In this document: positions 34,855-47,100 of the stretch, piece after piece
How the letters are laid out: every line of letters starts with the position of its first letter
Numbering within the stretch: position 1 is the stretch's first letter
Assembly (NCBI GenBank): GCA_008973525.1
Contig: WACJ01000527.1
Location: 744,001-808,000, forward strand
Length of the DNA: 64,000 nt
Direction of reading: 5' to 3'
Source of the DNA: Stenopsyche tienmushanensis
Taxonomy: Eukaryota > Arthropoda > Insecta > Trichoptera > Stenopsychidae
Made by a program: the position numbers and the translations under genes
Notes under the pieces: generated by a model
The model's input: the letters and a program-made list of their open reading frames with translations, nothing else
What the model was told of the DNA's origin: nothing
Databases searched by the model: none

Positions 34855-36527
34855 TTTTTTTTCACCAACTTACATCTATCATCAACTTACATCTATCTTT
34901 ATATCTAACTTACATACTACTTTCCTCCTCGACAACCGGCCCGCTGTATTTTGTTAGCCGTTGTCGTCAGATAGTGGTGTCGTTTTTTGTACAAAACACT
35001 ACGGGTACACAACACAGGGTAAGCCACGCACTCGACTTAACCCATAAGTTACTAACAGCCCAGCAGCGTTTGACAAGCGAACCGATAAGACTGCTTTCGC
35101 CTACCTCTACTTTACATCATTACCTCAGGAGTTCAACTATTGCCCACAGGCGTAGAGTTACTCCCTCCCTTTGGGATTTTATGGGTTGGCACCGTAGAAT
35201 GAAGAACCCACCCCAAGGCTACGTAGCACAGAAAGTCCGTCTTAGATTCTGGACGGAGTGGCAGCAAGCCCGTCGGAAAGGCTCATTTACACTGGAATAG
35301 ACAGGTATACAAACGGCCTGGACAATAACAGTCTCAGGACAAACGGCTTTATGAGCCACACAAGAAAAGTGATAAATTATAAATTAGATCCAACAATTAG
35401 GATTGTCAGAATTCTATATATAATATATATTTGATGAATCATGATAAGTGTCGTTCAATTAAAGAATGTTCAGTTAGTAAGTTTATCACACAAATCTATA
35501 ATAAGATAAGCAATCACAACATATTTAAACAGTACGGTTTTCACTTGTACATACGAATTTTTACGATGCGTATATCAGAATAGATTTATAAAGCAGATAA
35601 TGTAAGCAACGATCGTAATAAGAATCTGCTTTTTAATTAGTGTGCATCCGAGCGTTCTTGGAAACACAAATGTTAAGTGATAAACGGAAGAATGATGCGG
35701 TAAAACTGGTTTTCATATGTAGAGATTACCGATGCCAAATTGCAAAGTACAATTTTACTCAATAGACTAATAAGCGCCAACATGGTGCGCCCGTTAAACG
35801 TCTGGCAAAACCAATTCCGCACACAATAAATGGTTGTGCCCATTTAAAAACCTTCTTGGATACACGCCCAATAACTCACCAAAGTTTCACCACAATCGGA
35901 TGAATGATATAGTACTGTATAGTCCCTAAACAAATTAATAAATTAATTTATAATATTCATGTTTATACATATGTAGTCTAAAGGCCTATTGAAATGATTT
36001 TATTGCATTATTAAGATAATTTTCAAAGAATACTGATATTAAAGAATCTGATAACTGTTGTCATTTATAATCTTTTTTGATCAAATTAACTGTGATATGG
36101 AGTAACTTACATCCGCATACAAATAGCAAACATTTTATCTTGATGAACTAAAAGGAATATTTAATTAATGGAAATACATCAATAAACGCATTTCAATGCC
36201 GAATCATTGAGTTGATCAAAAATATGTTGAAATCCAGACAATCCCTGATTAAGCTGAAATATCAAAATGAAAACAACAGCTCATCGTGCTTTAACACCTG
36301 AATGTAAATCTGCAGGTGTTCGCCGATCAGATAATATTGAATACCAAAAAAAGAGAGATTATCGGGGATTCGCAGCCGATAAAAGAGAATTTTATCGACT
36401 ATGACACATTATCTAACGTCTCGTAAATCACATACATTGTCGTTCAGTCTGTCGATTTGAGATTGATGTACAAAAATACTCCCATTAACCCTCAAGGGAT
36501 GCACATTTGGTATTTCAAACATGTTGT
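34855..36527. other. Spacer, function not recognised
   Basis: 34860-34920 holds three TTACATCTATC-type repeats. 35030-35330 is moderately GC-rich and may be internal sequence of the element to its left. The remainder is AT-rich without signal. Confidence 0.35.
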
Positions 36528-36680
36528 TGGAATATTGGATTAGCGACTGGACTTTTATCGCACAGATACGGGCTCAAATCCAGATTGTGGAAAAAATACT
36601 CACCATGCCAACAAATTTCGGAGATTGGAAATATTTGTATTTCCGATTGATTATCTAGATCCAGATTTACAAAAGAAAAA
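36528..36680 (+). repeat. tRNA-derived SINE, copy 2
   Basis: TTGGATTAGCGACTGGACTTT, then ACGGGCTCAAATCCAGATTG (B-box region), CACCATGCCAACAAATTTCGG, AGATTGGAAATATTTGTATTTC and TCTAGATCCAGATTTAC. Homologous over its full length to 55663-55835. Confidence 0.78.
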
Positions 36681-37069
36681 TAATATTTCTTATATTATTT
36701 TTCTTATATATATTTCTTATATTACTGTGCTAATACCCACCGATGATGTGTATTTGGTACACAACTATTACTTTGATTGAGTTGAGGTTGAAATGGAAAA
36801 AAAAAATTGTAAAATTGTAGAAATACATAACCACAAAATATTTCACAAGAAATGTATTTTTCTAAATCAAAAAATCTAAACAATTTTTTCAATGGGGTGC
36901 GGAGACCTATTTTCAGATTCAAAGGGAAGCGGCTCACTTATAGTGTTATGAACCACTGGTTTAAACAATGTAAATCAGGATAGTTACAGTCTACCAAACT
37001 TTCAACGTTGCGGATACTAATAACAATTTTCAAAACCTGAATAATTGAATGGATTAAAATCTACAAAGC

Positions 37070-37205
37070 TGATTTTTTGTCTACAAGTAGTTTACGTTAA
37101 TTATTTTTAAACAAACGTCGACTACTTATGATACAAGGTGGCTAGGGCTTCAATAGACGTGGATTAAGTTGTAGCGTGAGAATTTGATTGAAGGATAGCA
37201 ACTTT
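37070..37205 (-). repeat. Dispersed repeat, copy 1 of 3
   Basis: The minus strand reads TCAAATTCTCACGCTACAAC, CCACGTCTATTGAAGCCCTA, ACTACTTGTAGACAAAAAAT and CAGCTTTGTAGATTTTAAT. The same blocks are on the plus strand at 43338-43455 and 48490-48640. Confidence 0.75.
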
Positions 37206-37324
37206 CAATCATCACTGGAAAAGTCTCATATGTACATACATATATAGTCTATAAATTTGGGTTAAAGATCTATATAATAGTACGATGTACGCAAGATAAT
37301 CTCTCCGTCTCTGTTTTTTCTCCA

Positions 37325-37435
37325 AATTCAACGTGCAACTCTCTGTCTCTGTCTATCTCCGAGCTCAACGTGTAAGAATGCTCTTTCTGAATCTCTGGAA
37401 TTCGCTCGCAAATAGGCGATCGTACAACCATACAG
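37325..37435. repeat. Inverted partner of 12498-12585
   Basis: GTCTCTGTCTATCTCCGAGC, TCAACGTGTAAGAATGCTCT, TTCTGAATCTCTGGAATTCG and CTCGCAAATAGGCG match the complement of the partner. Confidence 0.65.
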
Positions 37436-37889
37436 GTTAATTCTAGGTACTCCTAATTCGGTTAGTGCTTCAATTATCGTTGAATCGAATTGATTGAATT
37501 GATTGAGTCAAAAAACTCCCTGTCCTCCCCATAGTTATATAATTTTCAGACAATTAGCCATTTCTGGTTTTAGTTTCCCCACGTGCAAAGCTTATCGCCA
37601 TATCATTGTATTCCATTCCAGATAACGTTCACGAAATTATTATTTTGGTTGCGTCAAAAGTTATTATCTCTGGCTAATGGATGATTAAGAAACATCTGCC
37701 GTTTATCTACGAAATTTTGCTTCCAAAAATCCGTGTATCTATCCGAGTTAACGCCATTTACTCTTTGAACGCTCTAACGTTTAAACGCACATTACAAATG
37801 CGTTATAAATAGTGATTTTAACATTCGAGCCATTACCAAACAATATTTATTCTATTTTTTAAACCCTAGCAAATAATATAATTAGCATA

Positions 37890-38140
37890 ATGAATAAATT
37901 AATAAATCTCACTGTGATAATATTAGCCATATTCAAATCGGTACACGGTAAGTTCTTAAATCGTAGCAATTCGCATTGCTAGCAATTCTATTATTTTATA
38001 ATTGTTATTCAATTCTGCAGCAATCGATTGCATCAATAATGGAGATTGCTTCGGAATAGAAGGAACAGAATGCACGAATAATATTTGTGTATGTTCATCA
38101 GGAAAAATTTTGGACATGGAAACGTTTTCTTGCTTAGATC
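37890..38140 (+). CDS. Multi-EB gene exons 1-2: signal peptide and first module
   Basis: Exon 1 (37890-37947) ends in CACG|GTAAGT. Exon 2 (38021-38140) follows CTGCAG and reads AIDCINNGDCFGIEGTEC, then NICVCSSGK and FSCLD, a complete six-cysteine module, before GTGAGT. In-frame fusion across phase 1 gives VHG followed by AIDC, a plausible signal cleavage region. Confidence 0.85.
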
Positions 38141-41100
38141 GTGAGTCTATATACTTTTAATCAGTAACATATTCTTTATATTTTTAACATTCTAAAGATT
38201 TCAACATTTAATTTTGCATCATTGATACTCAAACTTGTTATATCATAATTACTATTCGCCTCATCCATTGATTATGCATTATATTTAGCATTTGCGCTGG
38301 CAAGCTTTGCATTGTTCTTCATATCATAAGCATTAAATTCAATTTTAATCCCATTAAAGCGAAACAAATCAGAAAACATACGCCATAAATCATCATAGAT
38401 AATAAAATACAGTCCCCTGAAACATCCAGTCAAGAATTAAAACACTCGAGAATTTGATACAACTCTCCAGAACAACGTTTAGCAAACTACGGCCCGCGGG
38501 CCGGATCCGGCCCGCCAAAGATTTTTATCCAAGCCCGGCTTGTATATATAAATATTATAGTTACACAACTCAACACTTAATAAGTTCGTAGGATTTATTC
38601 AATTAACATATTTCTCTTCTTCATTTGGAGTCGTTTTATTCGAAATTTCGACAAAAGCAGCATTACTGTGAGCAAACGCAATTCAAACAGAGCGTTCGCG
38701 CAGGATGCGATCGAATTATTGATTCAAGTCGATATAAATGAAATTCGATCGTTATAGGCTGTTATAAGTTATAAGCTGACGAGGAGAAGCTGTGCTTTGC
38801 GAAGCTGAGGGGAGGTGAAACTTTAAACGCGTTTTTTTCGAAACTACTTTTTCCAAGCTCATGGAAGAGCTTCCACACGCCCTAGATAAGCATTCTTTAT
38901 AAAATTTGGCAGGCACGTGTATAATAAATGTCTTCATCGTATAGACTACAATTATTTAAAAATATTCAAAAATGTTTATTTAATGAACAAAAAACTACAA
39001 AAAATGTTGGTAAAAACACAAACTTTTTTTCGATTGCTTACTGTTTTTTTTTATTTTCCAATATTTCTTTCTTATTGTAGTCTAAGCTATACACAATATT
39101 ATACAAAGTAAAAATATGTTTAATTTCTTTCCTGCAAATCATCTGTTCAGGATTTAGGACTTCCATGGTGAAGAATGTCAGTTCCAAAAATTTGATTGTG
39201 TAAACCAGGTTGGTTTGCCATGCAAAAAAATTAGAAGAACCATTTTAACCTTTCCTTCACTATGATATATTTACTACAACTCGATTCTAATAATGGGAAT
39301 ATCGATATGAAATATAATAGATTCGGGGCTTAGAATTTTTCAGGATTTCATATGGTGTACTAAATACATTACAGATATTGTTGTTACATCCAGAAATGAT
39401 GAAATCTCTCGAATTATTAATTTATCAAAATCATTGGGAGAAGAGTTTGAAGATTTAAATGACATGCGCCTTGCAAAAAATTTAGATGACGCTCTCAACC
39501 TAGCAAGAAAATTGGAAAACATTGAAGAAATATATAAAGACCTTACGAATAATAAGGTCTTTATATATTTCTTCAATAAAAAATCACGGATTTTTTGATA
39601 AAAAACTCGGATATTTCCGCTAATTCTCAAATTGAATTGACCAGTTTATCTGATGAGGAAGGCGATTTTGAGCCAGTTATGAAGAAAATGGTTAGAATGA
39701 TGGAAGACAGCATCGAAAATGAGGATCAATAAATCTTCAATTAAAATAAAAATAATGTTATGTTAAATATTACAATTTTGAAGAAATCTATCTTATATTA
39801 TTGTATGAATTCTTTGTCTTTTTACGCGGTTTCTATTTACGCGGGTTTCTGAAGAACGTATCCACCGCGTAAATCAGGGGATAAGTGTATATAATATTAA
39901 CAAAAATATATATTATGTGTTGTGACAACCCTGAACAAGAAATGCTCAAAAGCCATATTGTTATCCCGCAGGATACGTATGTACATATGTACGTACGTAA
40001 ATTAAATCATTACGCATTTTTTCAAAGGATAATCGCCTGCATGTTTGATTTTATTCCAGTCGCTCCTTATATTGGATCTGCTTGCACTCAAAATTCCCAA
40101 TGTCAAAGGCTGGCTACGGGGTTTCGCTGTGATAATGTGACAAGTAAGTCCCTAATCTAAATTGTAAAATGCATCCGAAATGTATCTTTATGAGCTAACC
40201 CGAAATGTATGATATTTAGCAGGATCTTGTAGCTGTAATGAAGGATTCCGATATATTCAAGGAAGATGTTGGCCCATTTCGCTCATGGGTCAATCGTGTA
40301 GTGTTGGAAGCCAATGCTACGACCGACTTATGCCTCATGGCCTGGATTGCATCGAAGGAGTGTGCGATTGCGCCGCGGGATATTACAGGAGGGAAAGGAC
40401 TTGCAGAAAAATATCCAGCGGTCAGTGATTCATGAATATAAATCGCTTTGTAAAATAACTTAATTATAGTGTATTGAATAAATTTTCATGATGATTTCAG
40501 CTGTGAACGAGGCTTGCATTCTCAATTTTGACTGTCAAATACCCGGAGTTGACAACGCAACCTGTGTCAATATGGCCTGCGCTATCCCACGATCAAATTC
40601 AATGAATGATTTTTGTAAGTAATTGTAACGTTTGCTTCCTTTGCGCATGCGCATAATCAAATGCAGTAATGGATTGTCCAGTTAGGAATGTCGTTTTTGA
40701 AAAGAAAGAGAAAGAGCAAACAAAAAAAAAATACCATCATCATCATCTCATTTCACGTCTTCTATATTTATGATTTTGTATTTGTGAACAATAAATCTCT
40801 CTCGTTATGGTTTGTCCATATGGAAGTTCTGGTGGTGGTGTGGGATTTTTACTCACTAAACCCCCCTCCTCTTCGGCTGCCACTCGGCTACTAATTAAGT
40901 ATTGCACAAGAGTGGCAGTGATGTGTCCCTCACGGGCTCTCCATTTGTCTCTTTCTGGTTGTCATTCTACTGCTAAAGTTCGTCGTCTTGTACGTTCAGC
41001 ATCTTCAATCTGCTGCATAGCGCACGTCGTGTATTTGCACCACACATTCCATGCCTTAGCATCCGTTAACATTGAAGGTACCATGTTGCTAGGGGAGAGC

Positions 41101-44100
41101 GAGCTGATTCCCAGCTTCTCACGTAGGATGTTCCTTTCGGTGCTCCATGCTGGGCAGACAAATGTCAGTGTGTGCAGCATAGTCTTACTCCGCTCCGCAG
41201 TGGTGGCACTTCGGGTCGGTCTCATTGCCTATTTTGTGTAGATAGCTACCAAAACAGCCGTGCCCGGTGAGTACCTGGGTCAAGTGGTAGCATAATTGAC
41301 AGTGCTTTCTGGCTACCCAGGTTCTCAGATTCATTAGTGCATCCACCGATCTTTAATGGAGTTGTCCCATCGGGACGTTGTCTTGTCTTCGCCTTTCTGT
41401 ATTGCCTGTCTCTTGTAAGCGAGCAGGTCGATTGGCGATATGGCAGTCAGTGCCAGGACGGCGTCTTCCGACACTGTGCGATATACAGCAACCACTCTAA
41501 TTGCGCTCCTTCTCTGGACTCTGGCCATGTTGAGCCTGGTCATTTCAATTTGTAGTGCCCATATCGGCGCGCCGTACAACAGTATCAATACTTCGTTGTA
41601 GAGTCGTCTCCTGTTTGTTTTTGGGGCATCAACCTGGCTAGGTTCTCCACGATGCTAGCCGCCTTCGCTGCTGTCTTCTCCGTGTGGGTGACGAATCGGA
41701 GCTTGTTATCAATCTCCACCCCCAAATACCGAATGGATCTTGAGTATTTAATCTCGCAACCACCGATCCTCAGAGGTGGGGGCGCAAGCTTCCTGCGTCT
41801 TGTGAAAAAGAGGGCCTCCGTTTTTTGGACAGCGAGCGCCAGACCAGCTCCTGTCAGCCACTTCTTGGCCTTTCTCAGCGCGTCCTCGCAGGTCGTTCGC
41901 AGGATCTCCGTGGATTTGGCTGTGACTAAGATGGCAACGTCATCAGCGAAGGCGATCATTTTAGCTCCCTCCATTAGCGGCGTCCTCAGCAGTTCCACAG
42001 CAGCACTGGTTTTTCTCTTCTCGTTATTTTTACTGTTAGACTCGGCTGGGCATAAAATACACTTTCTTGAAACGCGGTTTGAAAAATAAAAAAAATTGTA
42101 TAAAATAACGTTCTCCAGATGTTAGTCGACTAACAAAATATATAATACAGTGTTGTCAAAATAATGGTTGAGAAACAATTGATAGGGCGAAACGTAAGTA
42201 TGAGAAAAACGACATTTCTGACTGGACAAGCTATTGTATTGGCATTTCAATTAGATATTTATACTGTGGGTGCTTTCAGACAATGTAATTTCAATGGACC
42301 AAACAAAATCCATCGTCCCAGTCGTCGAGGGCTCCAAATGCTCCAGCGACCAAGACTGCGCTTCCCTCGCATCGAGCGAATGCTCCCCTCAAAAGCACTG
42401 TGTCTGCAAACGAGGCTATTACATCAATAGTCAAGGAACTATATGCTTGAGTGGTAAGAATCATACCCTTAGATTGAACGATTTACAACATTAAAGGATC
42501 GACATGTAATTAAACTCATTTTATTAGAACTCGGCCAGCCGGTTGTCAACTCAAATCAATGCGTAGGACTGATGGCAAGGGTTGCCAATGGAGTTTGCGA
42601 CTGCCCCAACGGTTTCTTCTACGACGAACTCATACGCAATTGTATAAAACGTAAGATTTGACTTCCATACTTATATGAACGCGGTCCCGTTTCAGAGAAT
42701 TTAAGTCAATCTGTATTTTTTTACATCAACAGCTACCAGAACGTTCAATGAATCATGCGTCAACAACGATAATTGCTATACTTTCGGAGAAGCCAGTATA
42801 TGTGTAAATTTAGAATCTTCGCCCTTGAGGGTGTGCGATTGTGATGCATCAATTTCAGTCAAGAGAATGGACCGCATGATTTGCAGCCTCGTCGATAAAG
42901 GTATTCATTCAGCGTCCTCGATTAATTAGATGAAAAAAATTAGGGCGTATTTAATATTTTTTGCGCATTTTAGAATTAGGAGAAACTTGTTTCGAAGACG
43001 ATATTTGTCCTACGGGAAGCGAATGTTCTGAAGGCGCTTGCACTTGCTCATCTGGTTTGGTCCCATCCGAAGACAATGCCTTCTGTGTAGAAGACGGTTT
43101 GGGTAACTATTATGGCACTTAAAAATAATGATCACATACTATAAAAAATATACTAATTCAAATAATTGAAAACTTAGGTTTGGGTGACACTTGCTCGTAT
43201 AGCTTGCAATGTGCAACTGAAAATGCTGAATGCTCAGATCAGATTTGTACTTGCAAAGAAAACCACTTCGAAATCAACAATTCCTGTTTATTAGGTATGT
43301 ATTGTAATCTTTTAGCAATTTTTTAATCAAATTTTTAGCCATGTCTACCGAAGCACTAGCCATTTTGTATCAAAAGTAGACGACGTTTATTTAACAATAA
43401 TTAACATAAACTACTTGTAGACAAAAAAGCAGCATTGTAAATTTTAATTTAACGCCGGTATGTACAATTATTCACAATAATTGATATTAGCGTCCGCAAC
43501 GTTGAGCTTAATAGAAATGGCTACAATATTTCAGTTACTGCTTCATACACCAAAACAGTCTAATTGTATTTTTATCCCACAGGAATCGGAGGACATTGCG
43601 AAACGCAGCAGGACTGTAAGGTCTCTTTCACTACTTGCGATAATTCTACATGTCAATGTCTTGAGAACTTTGTCGAATCGGGCAGCGATCGCTGCTTAAG
43701 AAGTATGCAAATATTTTCTTTGAACGTTATATATTTAAAATGTGAATTCTGTGCGTGCGTGTATATATTTGTGGTCTTAATTGCATGACCTTTTTACCTC
43801 CGCTATAATCTACTTCGGCACACCCAAATCGCCAATTCTTATCTAAAAAAAGGATCTCTAACATTTCTTCGACTAAATATAGCTCCGAAACTAACGACCA
43901 TTAAAGATTTAATACTCATTTTGGTATCATCGCAAATTTAGCTTCAGTCCCGCTAGCCATCTTGATGTCCTGAAACGGTAATTTCAAAATATTACATATT
44001 AATCAGTACAACTCATACTTCCGATCATTTTCTCATTGGAAATGTTTTAAGATCAAAATTTTTTTATAAAAACCAGATGAAGGCGATATTCCACCAAACA

Positions 44101-47100
44101 TAAAAGAACCTTATGAAGTATCAATTATGACTTGGACGTTACAACTAGGGGATGTTTCTTAGAAAGTCATGTTTTATTTACATTATCGAAAACAATCTAT
44201 TTTTCATTGAGTGACGATGATCTGTTTCAATCACATATTGCAGCATACCTTCATCAAAACTAATTACAACCTCTGATTTAGGAGTGTCCTGCTATTTTAT
44301 GTGGTCCAATTTGGGTTTCGTTACGTTTATTATTGATTCATGTCACTATATTATATAGAGCTGATAAACCATACAACAGCAAATAATGAACAGAGATATT
44401 TCTTTCACCATGTCTGGACACAAACAGACTCAAACGAGAGTGTGCGAAAATAATGGATTTCTTTCGGGGGGATCTAATATTAATACTTAATAATTACCAA
44501 TATGCATAATATAATTGTGGAGTGCTCTCTGTTTAAAATTAAAATCAATACAAACCCTTTACAGAATCTAATGCCATCGGTGGAGAATGCGAAATCGACA
44601 AGCAATGCTGGTCAAATTTTGGAGGTGAAGAAGCAGTGCTTTGCAACAATGGAGAGTGCTCTTGTCGTGACGATTACCACGAACGGGCTGATGGCTGCTG
44701 GAGGATAACAAGTATTTTGTCCTCAAATTATACCCTTACATGTGTAATCATTTATTGGCGTGTTTCTAATATAATAACGATTTTAGACCTTGGCGACGTC
44801 TGCACGACTTCGTCGCAATGCCATCTTCCAGGTGGACTTTCCTCGAGGACTGAATGTCGGAATTCCAGATGCCATTGCAAATGGGAATACGTACGGCTGT
44901 ATTCACCAGACTCATGCGGTGGTAAGTCTTCTGATAAAATCTCTTCAAGTAGGCTAATTAAAAGCACGAAGTTGTGTCACGCAATTATACGTCATGAGAA
45001 ATTACGTCCAAATAGTTTAAGCGATAAAACAAATTCAAAGAATGCCTAATCGATTTTTCATCAATTCCCAGCGTAAAGAAATCGAGTATATTGCGTCACT
45101 TTTCTGAGAAAAATATTTTGTTTGAGAGATAATATTGTGTCAAAATACAGAAGTATCAATAAAACGATCAGATGATCAAAATTTTCAATGATAAATCACA
45201 GTGTAAATATAAAAATAGCGTCCTTAATCACCTTTTTTATGAACGTTGGCTTATCCATCATTTTTTTTTATTGGGTAGGTACGAGGTAGGGCCAAAATAG
45301 GCTATCGTTTCTACTCTCTCGGGGTAACGCCGCTTCTGCTGTGTGTGTGTGTCTATACGTAGCATAAAGCAACCACTACACTAGGAGCAAGCCTATTTTA
45401 TTATATATTACACAATACACAGCTTCGTGTTTAAGCTAACAATTTCTCTTAACAAAAAGAAAAGAATAAGGCATCCAATTTACAAAACTAGCGCTGATCT
45501 TACTTTGTTAAAATTCTTCATCAATGATAAATTCTTCATTCTGCAATTTTGTTATCATCGCTTTCAATATCAATGAACTTAAGATTGATTGTCAATTATT
45601 CTTAATTAAAAACACATTCCATCATCATTTTAACGATCTGCCAAATTGGTAATCTTTGGAGTTTGAGATATTTTCTCCCTTTCTATATATTTATATTATA
45701 GAACTAGTAGAACAATAAATTGTTATTATGAAAAATGAAACTAAAGCATATTTTTGAGAATATGCCTTTCATTTTATTCTTGATTTAAGAAATTCACTGT
45801 GATAAAAGAAGTCAAGAAGTCGTCCAAAATTCTTGTAATTTATTTTTTCCGTATATTTCAAAATCAGTGTAAGAACTTTTAAAGCTTTTTCTTTTGCGAA
45901 ATATTTGGTGATCTTTAACAATATTTACATTTCGTGCACAACGAAAAATTGCACAAAATAAGCTATGGTTTACATAGAAAAAGCAAAGATGCGTTCCATG
46001 GATTTTAAAAATCGCATAACTTCGAAACAGCTATAAAAAATATATCCAAAATCGCATAAAAAAAGTTAATAAAAAAATAGGAAAACAATAAGGCAATTAA
46101 TGAAATACATTTTGGTAACATTTAAAGGACGTCTTGCATAATTGGTAAAATTTGTGTAGATTTTCTCTTTCCAACAATATAATTCATAATTAGTAAAGAT
46201 GTCACTATAGTCCCTAGCTCAAAAAATAAATAAATCACAAAATGGCAACTGTTTAAAAAAAATCAGTTAAATCATATTTTGGCCTTATTTTGTCACAGTT
46301 ATTTTTTTTTTTAATAGTTAAAAAATAGTTTTGACATAAATTTGGTATGAATAATAGATGGTTATATAGTAAAGATTCGTACCCAGTTTGAAGTAAATTA
46401 ATTAATTAAAACTAGAGATATGATGTCAACCGTGTTGAAAAAAGTAGTTTCGAGAAAAACGCGTTAAAAGATTTCAAATTCCTTTGGAGAATATATTTTT
46501 AAAATTCGAAACATTGGAAAAATGCAAAAAAACGAAATCATTTTTTTCAAAAATCTAAACTAGAATATAGAGCGTGGTCATAACTCAGCGATTGCAGATG
46601 CGATATGATGTACACAGTCCCAAATTATAATTTTTTCCCAAATTTCGGTTAGTGTTGATGATTTTTTCTATTTTATCCAAAATATCTCGATACGCACTCT
46701 TTATGAAATTTAAAAAAAAAATGCTTTAAAAAAAACCGCATAACTTCGAAATCGCACAAAAAAAGTCGCACAAAAAGAGGTTTGAGTGTATCTTAAAAAT
46801 GGTAAAAAGGTGAAAATATGACCTTTCGAAATTTCGAACCATACAAGTCACCCTTTGGTTTATTGACGATTCGGACGCTTATGAGGACGCCACAATGGCG
46901 TCTGCGGTCGGTAAAGTGTCAATAAAGAATTTTCGTCGGATGGCAGCGCGCGCATTTATTCCATCAATACAAAAGCAACATCTTTGCGTAATAGAACCCA
47001 GGTGTGTTAATCAATTACGTCGACGCCATTCGCAAGTGTTGACTTTCAAAAGTGGCTATCGTCGCGTTCATCTCAGATAAGGATGTTGACCCGACTTTGG

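Noticed and set aside
34659..35300. 213-codon open frame on the plus strand
   Set aside because: It starts at GTG rather than ATG, has no domain I recognise, and runs from a GC-rich block into ordinary sequence. A long frame is expected by chance in GC-rich DNA.
40807..42089. Plus-strand open frames of 137-145 codons
   Set aside because: They are antisense to the R1-type LINE, whose minus-strand frames carry reverse-transcriptase motifs.
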